Source of the DNA: Nonomuraea antri
GTDB taxonomy: Bacteria; Actinomycetota; Actinomycetes; Streptosporangiales; Streptosporangiaceae
NCBI RefSeq assembly: GCF_013283785.1
Contig: NZ_JABCPZ010000071.1
Location: 1-44,110 of the forward strand
Direction of reading: 5' to 3'
Length of the DNA stretch: 44,110 bases
The notes under the pieces were generated by a model, which saw only the letters and a list, made by a program, of their open reading frames with translations, ran no database searches and was not told the origin of the DNA. A program made the position numbers and the translations under genes. Positions 32,904 through 40,577 of this stretch are shown piece by piece (position 1 is the first letter of the stretch; each line of letters opens with the position of its first letter).

Positions 32904-34946
32904 TTACCTGCGTGGCTCGTTGGGGGTGTATATGGCGGTCGGGTCGATCGGGTCGTCTCCCGGGCGGTGCGGCGGCTCGCTGCCGAGCGCGTCTCCGCGG
33001 AAGGCCGAGGGGTCCAATCTCATGGTGGACTCGCCCTGCGCCTCGCCCCATCCGGCCGGCGCCTGGTGGTGCGGCTGGTAACCCTGCGGCTCGTACCCGC
33101 CGGGCTGAGGCTGGTAGGTGTTCTGCTGGGGCTGCTGAGGCTGCGCGTGCTGCGGCTGGCCCTGCTGCGGGTTCTGCGCCGGGTTCTGCGGCGCGCTCTG
33201 CGGGTGGCCGAACGGGCCGTCGTACGCGGTGGCCGGGCTGGAGTAGTCGGGCAGCCGCAGGTCGGGCTGCGCGCCGGCGGACGAGTGCTGGTAGGTCTCC
33301 GCCTGCTGGTAGGCGTCGAGCAGCTGCTGGGAGCGCGGGTCTACGGGCGGGTCGGGCTCCTGGTAGGCGTTCGGCGTCGCGTACTCGTGGCCCGAGTAGC
33401 CGGTGAACGGCTGGCCCTGCTGCTCGAAGGCGTTGGGCGCCCCGTAGTACGGCTGCTGCTGCTGGCCGTACTGGGGCTGCTGCTGGTCGGGCTGCGGCGG
33501 GAACGGGACGCTCGGGCTGGTCTCACTCGACGGGTACGAATCCTGCGCGAAGCCGCCCTGCTGACCGTACAGGTTGGGCTGGCTGTCCGCGGGGACGTAC
33601 GGCGCCGGCTGGTACTCGGCGGCCTGCGGCTGCGGCTGCTGGTATCCGGCGTCGGGCAGCGTCTCCGACGGGGTGTAGCCCTGCTGCTGGCCGTAAGCCT
33701 GCGGCTGGTAGCCCGGGTCCGGCTGCGGCTGGTAGGCGGCATCGGACTGCGGCTGGTAGCCGGAGTCCTGCTGCGGCTGGTAGCCGACGTCGGACTGAGG
33801 CTGGTAGGCCGCGTCAGGCTGCGGCTGGTACGCGGAGTCCGGCTGCGGCTGATAGCCGGAGTCGGGCTGCGGGTGGTAACCCGAGTCGGGCTGCGGCTGG
33901 TAGGCGGAGTCCGGGTGGGCCATGTCCGCGGGCGCCGGGGGCAGCGCGGCGCGGGCCGGCTGGTACGGCTGCTGCTGCGGCTCGGGCTGCGGCGGCTGGT
34001 AGGCGGCCTGGCCGTCCTGCGGCGGGGCGTAGGACTGGCCGTTGGGCGCCGACGGCGGCGCGTACGACGGCTGGCCGAACTGCTGCGGCTCGGGCTGGCC
34101 GGCGGGCGCGTAGGGCGCGGGGTCTGGCTGGCCGCCATAGCTGGGCGGCTGCGGCGCGTAACCCGGGCCCTGCTGGCCGAACTGCTGCTGGGGCTGCGGT
34201 TCCTGCTGACCGAACTGCTGCTGGGGCTGGGGTTCCGGCTGGCCGCCGAAGCTGGGCGGCTGCGGCTGGTAGCCCTGCGGCTCCGGCTGGCCGGCCTGGC
34301 TCGGCGGCTGCTGGCCGTACCCGGGGGCGCCAGGAGCGGCGGGGGCGGCGGCCTGCTGGCCGAACGCCTGCTCCTGCGGCTGTCCGTACGCGGGGGCCTG
34401 CTGGGGCTGCTGGCCGTAGAACGGCGGCTGCTGGCCGAACTGGGGGTTCTGGCCGAACTGGGGGTTCTGGCCGAACTGCGGCCGGCCGAACCCGGGCGCG
34501 GCCTGGCGCTGGGACATGGTCTGCGCGAGCACGTAGACGAGCGCGAGCGCGGTCAGCGTCAGCAGCGGCACGCCGGTGAGCAGGAACGCCACGGTGTCAC
34601 CCGCGTCGTTGCCGGCGAAGAGCCCGAACAGGAACGCCAGCGCGCCGAAGCCGGCCGCGATGCCCAGGCCGCCGAGCGCGCCGAAGGACACCAGCTTGGC
34701 CTTGGGCGACGGCTCGCCGACCTTGGTCAGCATCAGCACCGAGCCCAGCAGCAGGGCGGTCGAGACCGGGTTGACCAGGCTGCCGAAGGAGTTGAAGGCC
34801 CGGTCGGCGAAGGACACCGAGGTCCCGAACGGTCCTGCCGCGCTGAAGACGATGCCGACCACGGTCGTCAGCACGTTCATCAGGCCCGCGACGAGCATGG
34901 CCCAGGCGGCCGGCTCCCTGAGCCGGACTACGTCAACTTTGCTCAC
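32904..34946 (-). CDS. Membrane protein with long Q/P/Y/G repeat tail
   Basis: This 680-residue protein has four N-terminal membrane segments (about 14-35, 55-72, 84-105 and 118-140). A tail of more than 500 residues follows, made almost only of Q, P, Y, G, A, S, D and F. The layout recalls mycobacterial DUF5336 (34-kDa antigen, Rv0954), but the tail is much longer. It includes FGQNPQ repeats, FGQQEPQPQQQ repeats and nine 8-residue PDSGYQPQ units. The tail ends in a charged segment (RLDPSAFRGDALGSEPPHRPGDD). GTG 34946 follows GGGGG at five bases; other starts upstream are possible. It lies between whiB and fbiA. Function unknown; a prion-like, assembling cytoplasmic tail is inferred. Confidence 0.8.
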   Translation of the reverse strand: MSKVDVVRLREPAAWAMLVAGLMNVLTTVVGIVFSAAGPFGTSVSFADRAFNSFGSLVNPVSTALLLGSVLMLTKVGEPSPKAKLVSFGALGGLGIAAGFGALAFLFGLFAGNDAGDTVAFLLTGVPLLTLTALALVYVLAQTMSQRQAAPGFGRPQFGQNPQFGQNPQFGQQPPFYGQQPQQAPAYGQPQEQAFGQQAAAPAAPGAPGYGQQPPSQAGQPEPQGYQPQPPSFGGQPEPQPQQQFGQQEPQPQQQFGQQGPGYAPQPPSYGGQPDPAPYAPAGQPEPQQFGQPSYAPPSAPNGQSYAPPQDGQAAYQPPQPEPQQQPYQPARAALPPAPADMAHPDSAYQPQPDSGYHPQPDSGYQPQPDSAYQPQPDAAYQPQSDVGYQPQQDSGYQPQSDAAYQPQPDPGYQPQAYGQQQGYTPSETLPDAGYQQPQPQAAEYQPAPYVPADSQPNLYGQQGGFAQDSYPSSETSPSVPFPPQPDQQQPQYGQQQQPYYGAPNAFEQQGQPFTGYSGHEYATPNAYQEPDPPVDPRSQQLLDAYQQAETYQHSSAGAQPDLRLPDYSSPATAYDGPFGHPQSAPQNPAQNPQQGQPQHAQPQQPQQNTYQPQPGGYEPQGYQPHHQAPAGWGEAQGESTMRLDPSAFRGDALGSEPPHRPGDDPIDPTAIYTPNEPRR
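33699..33914 (-). repeat. Nine 24-bp coding tandem repeats (PDSGYQPQ)
   Basis: Nine consecutive 24-bp units encode PDSAYQPQ, PDSGYHPQ, PDSGYQPQ, PDSAYQPQ, PDAAYQPQ, SDVGYQPQ, QDSGYQPQ, SDAAYQPQ and PDPGYQPQ. All are in frame, so copy number could change without breaking the gene. Confidence 0.9.
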
Positions 34947-35127
34947 AAGTACCCCCAACGGACCCTTTGGCCCGAAGGGAGTTTGCCACATCGTTGACTT
35001 CCTCGGCGGGAGTCCCAGGAACCTCTTCTATCCCAATTGCCATCAAACCCGGCATTCTTCGTCATGGAGCGGTGTAAAGCTGACTCCAGAGATAGGGATG
35101 TCAGAGGCCGGTGAAAGACTGGGCCGC

Positions 35128-36066
35128 ATGCACATCGTGTCTCTCGCCGGCGGCATCGGCGGCGCCCGTTTCCTGCGTGGCCTGCGCGCTACCGCGCCTG
35201 ACGCCCAGATCACCGTGATCGGCAACACGGGCGACGACATCACCCTGTTCGGGCTGCGCGTGTGCCCCGACCTCGACACCGTCATGTACACCCTGGGCGG
35301 CGGCATCGACGAGGAGCAGGGCTGGGGCCGGGCCAAGGAGTCCCACGTCGTCAAGGAGGAACTGGCCGCCTACGGGGTCGAGCCGCAGTGGTTCGGCCTG
35401 GGCGACCGCGACTTCGCCACGCACATCGTCCGCTCGCAGATGCTGGAGGCCGGCTACCCGCTCTCGCAGATCACCGAGGCGCTGTGCACGCGCTGGCAGC
35501 CGGGCGTGCGCCTGCTGCCGATGACCGACGACCGCTGCGAGACCCACGTGGTGATCGACGACGAGCGCGGCCGGCGGGCGGTGCACTTCCAGGAGTGGTG
35601 GGTGCGCATGCGCGCCTCGGTGCCCGCCGAGTCGATCGCGCTGGTCGGCGCCGACACCGCCAAGCCCGCCCCGGGCGTGCTGGAGGCCATCGAGCAGGCC
35701 GACGTGGTGATCCTGCCGCCGTCCAACCCGGTGGTGAGCATCGGCACGATCCTGCAGATCCCCGGCATCCGGGCCGCGATCGCGGCCAAGACCGTGGTCG
35801 GCGTCTCGCCGATCATCGGCGGCGCCCCGGTCAGGGGCATGGCCGACGCCTGCCTGACCGCGATCGGCGTGGAGACCTCCGCCCAGGCGGTGCTCGACCT
35901 GTACGGCTCCGACCTGATCGACGGCTGGCTGGTCTCGCCGGAGGACGCGGGCGTGGCTCTGGAGGGCGTGCGGGTGATCGCCAGGCCGATCCTCATGCAC
36001 GACACCGTGGCCGCCGCCGACATCGCGCGCACCGCCCTCGACCTGGCCGGTGAGCTGGCCGGATGA
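35128..36066 (+). CDS. fbiA: 2-phospho-lactate/enolpyruvyl transferase of F420 synthesis (CofD/FbiA)
   Basis: This 312-residue enzyme joins the activated phospho-acid (enolpyruvyl-diphospho-guanosine in actinobacteria) to FO, giving dehydro-F420-0. The start MHIVSLAGGIGGARFLRGL carries the nucleotide loop. Further family motifs are VIGNTGDD, CPDLDTVMYTLGG, WFGLGDRDFATH and the C-terminal SPIIGGAPVRGMAD. I chose ATG 35128, where the conserved part begins; ATG 35099 would add ten residues. It overlaps or closely precedes fbiB. Function is established for the family (Rv3261). The 181 bp to the divergent Q-rich gene should contain its promoter, but none is clear. Confidence 0.93.
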   Translation: MHIVSLAGGIGGARFLRGLRATAPDAQITVIGNTGDDITLFGLRVCPDLDTVMYTLGGGIDEEQGWGRAKESHVVKEELAAYGVEPQWFGLGDRDFATHIVRSQMLEAGYPLSQITEALCTRWQPGVRLLPMTDDRCETHVVIDDERGRRAVHFQEWWVRMRASVPAESIALVGADTAKPAPGVLEAIEQADVVILPPSNPVVSIGTILQIPGIRAAIAAKTVVGVSPIIGGAPVRGMADACLTAIGVETSAQAVLDLYGSDLIDGWLVSPEDAGVALEGVRVIARPILMHDTVAAADIARTALDLAGELAG

Positions 36067-36119
36067 GCGGTTCCCCGAGCCGATCCCCCTTCCCCGCACG
36101 ACCCGAGGAGCCGCACCCG

Positions 36120-37394
36120 ATGACCACCCCCGCCCGCTTCGAGGTGCTCGCCGTGCCCGGCATCGGCGAAGTCCGCCCTGGAGACGACCTGGGCGCCCTG
36201 TTCGCCGCGGCCGAGCTGCGCGACGGCGACATCCTGGTCGTCACCTCGAAGATCGTCAGCAAGGCCGAGGGCCGCGTGCGGCAGGCGCCCGACCGTACGC
36301 AGGCGATCGAGGACGAGACCGAGCGGGTGGTCGCCAGGCGCGGCGACACCGTGATCTCCCAGACCAGGCACGGCTTCGTCATGGCCGCGGCCGGCGTCGA
36401 CGCCTCCAACGTCGAGCCCGGCACCGTGCTGCTGCTGCCCGACGACCCCGACGCGTCGGCCAGGCGCATCAGGAAGGCACTGACCGCCAGGGTCGGCGTG
36501 ATCATCTCCGACACGTTCGGCCGGCCGTGGCGCAACGGGCTGACCGACGTGGCGATCGGCGCCGCGGGCGTGCGCGCGCTCGACGACTTCCGCGGCACCG
36601 AAGACGGCTACGGCAACCCGCTCAGCGTCACGGTCACGGCCCTGGCCGACGAGATCGCCGCGGCGGCCGAGCTGGTCAAGGGCAAGCTCGCGGGCGTGCC
36701 GGCGGCCATCGTGCGCGGCCTCGGGCACCTGGTCACCGACGACGAGGGGCCCGGCGTGCGTCCGCTGATCAGGCCGGCCGACGAGGACCTGTTCAGGTTC
36801 GGTTCGCGCGACGTCGTCTTCGCCCGCCGGACGATCAGGGAGTTCTCCGCCGAGCCCGTCGATCCCGAGGCGGTGCGCAGGGCGGTGGCGGCCGGCATCG
36901 CGGCGCCCGCGCCGCACCACACCACCCCGTGGCGGTTCGTGCTGGTCGAGTCGGCCGCCAAGCGGGTGGAGCTGCTCGACGCGATGCGCGAGGCATGGAT
37001 CGACGACCTGCGCGGCGACGGGTTCACCGAGCAGTCGATCGCCAAGCGGGTCAGGCGCGGCGACGTGCTGCGCAACGCCCCGTACCTGGTGGTGCCGTGC
37101 CTGGTGATGGAGGGCTCGCACACCTACCGCGACGACCGGCGCAACGCCTCGGAGCGGGAGATGTTCATCGTGGCGACCGGCGCGGGGGTGGAGAACTTCC
37201 TCGTCCAGCTCGCCGTGGAAGGGCTCGGCTCGGCCTGGGTGTCGTCCACCATGTTCTGCCGTCCGGTCGTGCGCAAGGTGCTCGACCTGCCCGAATCGTG
37301 GGATCCGATGGGCTGTGTGGCCGTGGGCCACGCCGCCGCGCCGCCGCGCGATCGGGCGCCGCGCGACCCCGATGACTTCATCGTGAAGCGGTGA
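36120..37394 (+). CDS. fbiB: F420-0 gamma-glutamyl ligase fused to nitroreductase domain (FbiB)
   Basis: This 424-residue two-domain enzyme has a CofE domain (about 1-235; VPGIGEVRPGDDL, VVTSKIVSKAEGR, SDTFGRPWRNGLTDVAIG) that adds the glutamate tail of F420. A nitroreductase-like domain (about 240-424; RRTIREFSAEPVD, APAPHHTTPWRF, GLGSAWVSSTMF) follows and in actinobacteria reduces dehydro-F420-0. ATG 36120 has GAGGAG nine bases before it and matches usual N termini. ATG 36063, which overlaps the fbiA stop in ATGA, would add 19 residues and remains possible. It forms an operon with fbiA. The architecture is that of M. tuberculosis Rv3262. Confidence 0.94.
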   Translation: MTTPARFEVLAVPGIGEVRPGDDLGALFAAAELRDGDILVVTSKIVSKAEGRVRQAPDRTQAIEDETERVVARRGDTVISQTRHGFVMAAAGVDASNVEPGTVLLLPDDPDASARRIRKALTARVGVIISDTFGRPWRNGLTDVAIGAAGVRALDDFRGTEDGYGNPLSVTVTALADEIAAAAELVKGKLAGVPAAIVRGLGHLVTDDEGPGVRPLIRPADEDLFRFGSRDVVFARRTIREFSAEPVDPEAVRRAVAAGIAAPAPHHTTPWRFVLVESAAKRVELLDAMREAWIDDLRGDGFTEQSIAKRVRRGDVLRNAPYLVVPCLVMEGSHTYRDDRRNASEREMFIVATGAGVENFLVQLAVEGLGSAWVSSTMFCRPVVRKVLDLPESWDPMGCVAVGHAAAPPRDRAPRDPDDFIVKR

Positions 37395-37431
37395 CCGACG
37401 TTCCATAACGTCTGACACCCCTATCGGCGAT

Positions 37432-37468
37432 ATGGTCAACACACCATTTACCGTTAGGAAAGTTTCCT
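37432..37468 (+). promoter_or_regulatory. CsnR/ROK-like operator upstream of the LPMO gene
   Basis: AGGAAAGTTTCCT (37456-37468) is a perfect 13-bp palindrome with a central G, located 40 bp before the LPMO start. It matches, as I recall it, the AGGAAANTTTCCT operator of the ROK repressor CsnR that controls chitosanase in Streptomyces lividans. Next to it ATGGT-N6-ACCAT (37432-37447) resembles a DasR site but with two extra bases in the middle. Confidence 0.55.
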
Positions 37469-37507
37469 TTACATTTGGATTATCCCCCCATGTAGAGGAG
37501 CCACTTC

Positions 37508-38236
37508 ATGCGAAGGTTGCTCACGTTAATCGCCGTGGTGGTGATCGCCGTCGCCACCACCCTGTTCAACACCACGCCGGCGTTCGCCCACGGCTACGTC
37601 AACTCCCCACCGAGCCGGCAGGCCAACTGCGCCCAGGGCAAGGTGTCGAACTGTGGCCCGGTCATCTACGAGCCGCAGAGTGTCGAGGGTGCGAAGGGTC
37701 AGCGCAACTGCCACGCCGGCGACTCGCGCTGGGCCCCGCTCAGCGACGAGAGCAAGTCGTGGCCGGTCGCCGCGGTCAGCTCCACGGCCAGTTTCACCTG
37801 GACGTTCACCGCCAGGCACGCCACCCGCGACTACGAGTACTACATCGGTAGCACCCGCGTGGGCTACGTGGCCGGCAACGGCAGGCAGCCCCCGTCGACG
37901 GTGACGCACTCGATCAACTTGTCCGGTTTCTCGGGCAAGCAGCGGATCCTGGCCATCTGGAACATCGCTGACACGCCCATGGCGTTCTACTCCTGCATCG
38001 ACGTGAACATCGGCGGCACCCCCGGTACCCCGACGTCCACGCCGACCGTGACGTCCACGCCGACCTCCACGCCGACCGTGACCACGACCCCGAGCGGCAC
38101 GTGGAAGGCCGGCACCGCGTACGCGACCGGTAACACGGTCACGTACAACGGGTCGTCGTACCGTTGCGTCCAGCCGCACACGGCGATCGCCGGCTGGGAG
38201 CCGCCGAACGTCCCCGCGCTCTGGCAGAAGATCTGA
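37508..38236 (+). CDS. Secreted AA10 lytic polysaccharide monooxygenase with CBM5/12-like domain
   Basis: This 242-residue copper enzyme cleaves crystalline chitin (or cellulose) oxidatively. A signal peptide (1-27) ends in PAFA, leaving H28 as the mature N terminus (HGYVNSPPSRQ). With H104 (TARHATRDY) it makes the copper His-brace, and NIADTPMAFYSCIDV contains the axial Phe. A Thr/Pro linker (about 170-197) leads to a C-terminal chitin-binding domain (WKAGTAYATGNTVTYNGSSYRC to WEPPNVPALWQ). ATG 37508 follows GAGGAG. Four to six cysteines may form disulfides. A DoxX-type membrane protein starts 3 bp after the stop. A ROK-type palindrome upstream suggests induction by amino-sugar oligomers. 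Confidence 0.94.
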   Translation: MRRLLTLIAVVVIAVATTLFNTTPAFAHGYVNSPPSRQANCAQGKVSNCGPVIYEPQSVEGAKGQRNCHAGDSRWAPLSDESKSWPVAAVSSTASFTWTFTARHATRDYEYYIGSTRVGYVAGNGRQPPSTVTHSINLSGFSGKQRILAIWNIADTPMAFYSCIDVNIGGTPGTPTSTPTVTSTPTSTPTVTTTPSGTWKAGTAYATGNTVTYNGSSYRCVQPHTAIAGWEPPNVPALWQKI

Positions 38237-38239
38237 GCC

Positions 38240-38686
38240 ATGGAACAACTCCGTGACGTCGTGGTGTCGTTGTTCCGCATCGTGGTCGGCCTGCTGTTCG
38301 CCTGCCATGGGGCCGCGACCCTCTTCGGCGTGCTCGGCGGCCCGCCCAGCGGGACGATTCCCTCTGTCGGCGCGTGGCCACACTGGTGGGCGGGGGTGAT
38401 CGAGCTCGGCGGCGGAAGTCTCGTCATGATCGGGCTCTTCACCCGCGCCGCCGCCCTGCTCTGCTCGGGGACGATGGCCTACGCCTATTTCACCGTTCAC
38501 CTGCCCAAGAGCTTGTTCCCGCTGACCAACGGGGGCGAGCTCGCCGCGATGTTCTCCTGGTCGTTCCTGATGCTGGCGATCTTCGGCAGCGGAGCTTGGT
38601 CGCTGGACAAGCTGGTGTCTCGATATCACCGGCAGCGCGCGAAAGCGGACGCGGACACAGACGCGGACGCCAACGCGAACGCCTAG
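38240..38686 (+). CDS. DoxX-family membrane protein
   Basis: This 148-residue protein has four membrane segments (about 8-30, 48-68, 70-86 and 100-118) with the DoxX pattern: RIVVGLLFACHGAATLFG, then WWAGVIELGGGSLVMIGLFTR and NGGELAAMFSWSFL. Its cytoplasmic tail ends in a hexanucleotide-like repeat coding ADADTDADANANA. DoxX-type proteins are linked to quinone-dependent oxidation of thiosulfate or to thiol redox balance. It begins 3 bp after the LPMO stop, so both are surely on one transcript. A link between membrane redox and LPMO reduction is tempting but unproven. Confidence 0.85.
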   Translation: MEQLRDVVVSLFRIVVGLLFACHGAATLFGVLGGPPSGTIPSVGAWPHWWAGVIELGGGSLVMIGLFTRAAALLCSGTMAYAYFTVHLPKSLFPLTNGGELAAMFSWSFLMLAIFGSGAWSLDKLVSRYHRQRAKADADTDADANANA

Positions 38687-38697
38687 CGGCTATGACC

Positions 38698-38730
38698 CCT
38701 GAGGGGGCGCGGTCGGCGCGTCCCCTCAGG
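38698..38730. terminator. Bidirectional terminator overlapping the VWA stop codon
   Basis: A 13-bp stem (one G-T pair) joins 38698-38710 with 38718-38730 around a seven-base loop. Its right arm contains the TGA of the minus-strand VWA gene (38726-38728). It lies between convergent genes. Confidence 0.7.
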
Positions 38731-40477
38731 CGGCCGGTTTGCAGCTCGGGTGGCAGAGCCTGCGGGCCAGGGCGGCGAGGAAGACGTCGATGATCTCGCC
38801 GGGCTCCCGTGCCACGTGCAGCGAGCCGTTCGTGGCCGCGGTGATCCGCGCCAGGCCGTCACGGTCCACCCCGTCGCCGCCGAAGGCGATGACGATGATC
38901 TGTACGGGCTTGTCGGGATTCCATTCGTCACGCAGCCGGTCGAGCAGCCCGGCCAGCGCCAGGCCCTTGCCGTCGTCCCGCCCAGCGGTGATCACCAGCA
39001 GCGAGTTGTTCATCTCCGGCCGGTAGTCGCCGGTCATCTTGCGGAAGCCGCTGAGTATCGCGTCGTGCAGCGAGCTGTCGCGCCCGGGGTGCGCGGTCAG
39101 AGTCGCCGTCAGCTCGTCCAGCCTGCCGCGCCGCACCTGCTGACCGGTGTCGGGCGCGTTGATCGGGCCGAGCCCCACCCGCTCCTGGTAGCCCTTGGTA
39201 CGCCCGAGCCCGCCGGCGAACTCCCACAGCCCCATGCGCGTGGACTCGGGGAACAGCCGCAACCCGATCTTGGCCGCGTCCAGCGCGACCTGCAGCCTGG
39301 TGCCGTCCTTCATCGGCTCGGCCATGTGCTTCGAGGTGTCGGCCAGTACCAGGATGTTGGTCGGCGGGGCGAGCCTGCTCCAGGCGCGCAGCGCCTCGTC
39401 GATGTCCTGCGGCGAGACCGACTGCCTGGTGCGCGGGGTCTCGCTGGGGATCTGCGGGCCCGGCGAGATCGGCCCCTGGGATCCGTCGCCCGATCTGAAC
39501 CCGGCGCGTCGCATCACGTCCTGGGCCTGCGGCCCCTTCAGCCAGTCCGCGAACGCCCGCGCCGCCTTGGCCCTGGCCGGGTCGGTGGCGGTGACGACGT
39601 ACGGGTAGTCGAGGTTGATCGTGCCCTCGCGCGGGTGCAGCGCGACGACCGGGTCGGCGGCGGGCCGCAGGTTGTGCTGCCACACCGACTGCTCGGGCAC
39701 GATGACCACGGGACGCCGCCAGAACGAGCGGTCGTCCACGGCCGCCAGCATGGTCCGGTAGTCGGGGGCCGAGCCGGCCTGCGCCCAGCGCACGAACGCG
39801 GTCAGCGCCTTGTCGGCCTCGGGCCCGGTGCCGACGACGTCCCTGGCCGCGGCCACCGTGGCGATGCCCGCGCCGGCCAGCGAGGGGTCGGGCACGCGGA
39901 CGACGTCCGGCTCGCCGCTGCCGGGCGTCAACCGGCCGCGCGCGGTCGGCGGGAAGACCATCCGCCAGTTCATCTCGGTCTTCCCCACCGAGAACGTCCG
40001 CGCCAGCGACGACCGCGTGGCGAACACCAGCGGCGAGGTGGCCACCACGGTCTCGCCCGCCGACAACCCGGGTGCGGCGCGCTGACGCGCCAGCCTGATC
40101 CAGGCGGAGGAGTCGGCGATCCAGCCGTCCGGCCGCTCGCGCAGCACGCCCGCCTCCTCGCCGAGCACGGTACGCAGCACGGTGGCCGGCGGCTGCTCGG
40201 TCACCTGGACCAGCACGCACCGCCCGCCCACCGGCGTCTTCGACTCGTTGAACCGCCCGGCGGCCTCCATCACCGCGGGCGCCACGTCGACCGCGGCGGC
40301 CACGCTGACGAGAACAGGCTCTCGTGTGGCGCACAGGGCGCCGCCGCCGCCGAGCAGCACGACCAGGATGCCGGCGACCGCGGCCACGACCGTGAGCCCG
40401 GCCAGCATGCCGCGCTGGAGCGCCTTCCTCCGTCGCTGCTCAGGAGTCAGCGCGGCGCGGTGTCGACCCAACCGCAA
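38726..40477 (-). CDS. Membrane-anchored solute-binding/VWA protein
   Basis: This is a 583-residue protein. After a basic N terminus comes one membrane segment (about 24-46), then an ABC-type solute-binding domain (about 50-340; SVAAAVDVAPAVMEAAGRFN, then INLDYPYVVTATDPARAKAARAFADWLKGPQAQDV). A C-terminal VWA domain (about 370-575) follows, with LVLADTSKHMAEPM and later LLVITAGRDDGKG. The metal loop reads D-T-S-K-H instead of DxSxS, so binding may be altered. The first in-frame codon with a ribosome site (GAGAGG, seven bases) is TTG 40477. It is an extracytoplasmic protein of unknown ligand. It lies 100 bp downstream of fbiC, with a KstR-like palindrome in the gap, and converges with doxX. 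Confidence 0.83.
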   Translation of the reverse strand: MRLGRHRAALTPEQRRRKALQRGMLAGLTVVAAVAGILVVLLGGGGALCATREPVLVSVAAAVDVAPAVMEAAGRFNESKTPVGGRCVLVQVTEQPPATVLRTVLGEEAGVLRERPDGWIADSSAWIRLARQRAAPGLSAGETVVATSPLVFATRSSLARTFSVGKTEMNWRMVFPPTARGRLTPGSGEPDVVRVPDPSLAGAGIATVAAARDVVGTGPEADKALTAFVRWAQAGSAPDYRTMLAAVDDRSFWRRPVVIVPEQSVWQHNLRPAADPVVALHPREGTINLDYPYVVTATDPARAKAARAFADWLKGPQAQDVMRRAGFRSGDGSQGPISPGPQIPSETPRTRQSVSPQDIDEALRAWSRLAPPTNILVLADTSKHMAEPMKDGTRLQVALDAAKIGLRLFPESTRMGLWEFAGGLGRTKGYQERVGLGPINAPDTGQQVRRGRLDELTATLTAHPGRDSSLHDAILSGFRKMTGDYRPEMNNSLLVITAGRDDGKGLALAGLLDRLRDEWNPDKPVQIIVIAFGGDGVDRDGLARITAATNGSLHVAREPGEIIDVFLAALARRLCHPSCKPAA

Positions 40478-40544
40478 CGGTGAACCTCTCTCCGGTGGAG
40501 TGATGATTCTCCCAGCGACTCCCCTGCCGGGCGCAAGCCCCTAT

Positions 40545-40558
40545 TGGAACTTGTTCTA
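40545..40558. promoter_or_regulatory. KstR-like palindrome between fbiC and the VWA gene
   Basis: TGGAACTTGTTCTA fits TNNAACNNGTTNNA at every fixed position. That is, from memory, the TetR-family KstR recognition pattern. It sits 68 bp upstream of the TTG start of the VWA gene. Other TetR regulators use close variants, so the regulator cannot be named. Confidence 0.4.
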
Positions 40559-40577
40559 ACTTGGCGGCCGGCTCCGG

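Noticed and set aside
37432..37447. True DasR operator before the LPMO gene
   Set aside because: The TGGTC and ACCA halves are present, but the centre is two bases longer than the known site, so I kept it only as a resemblance.
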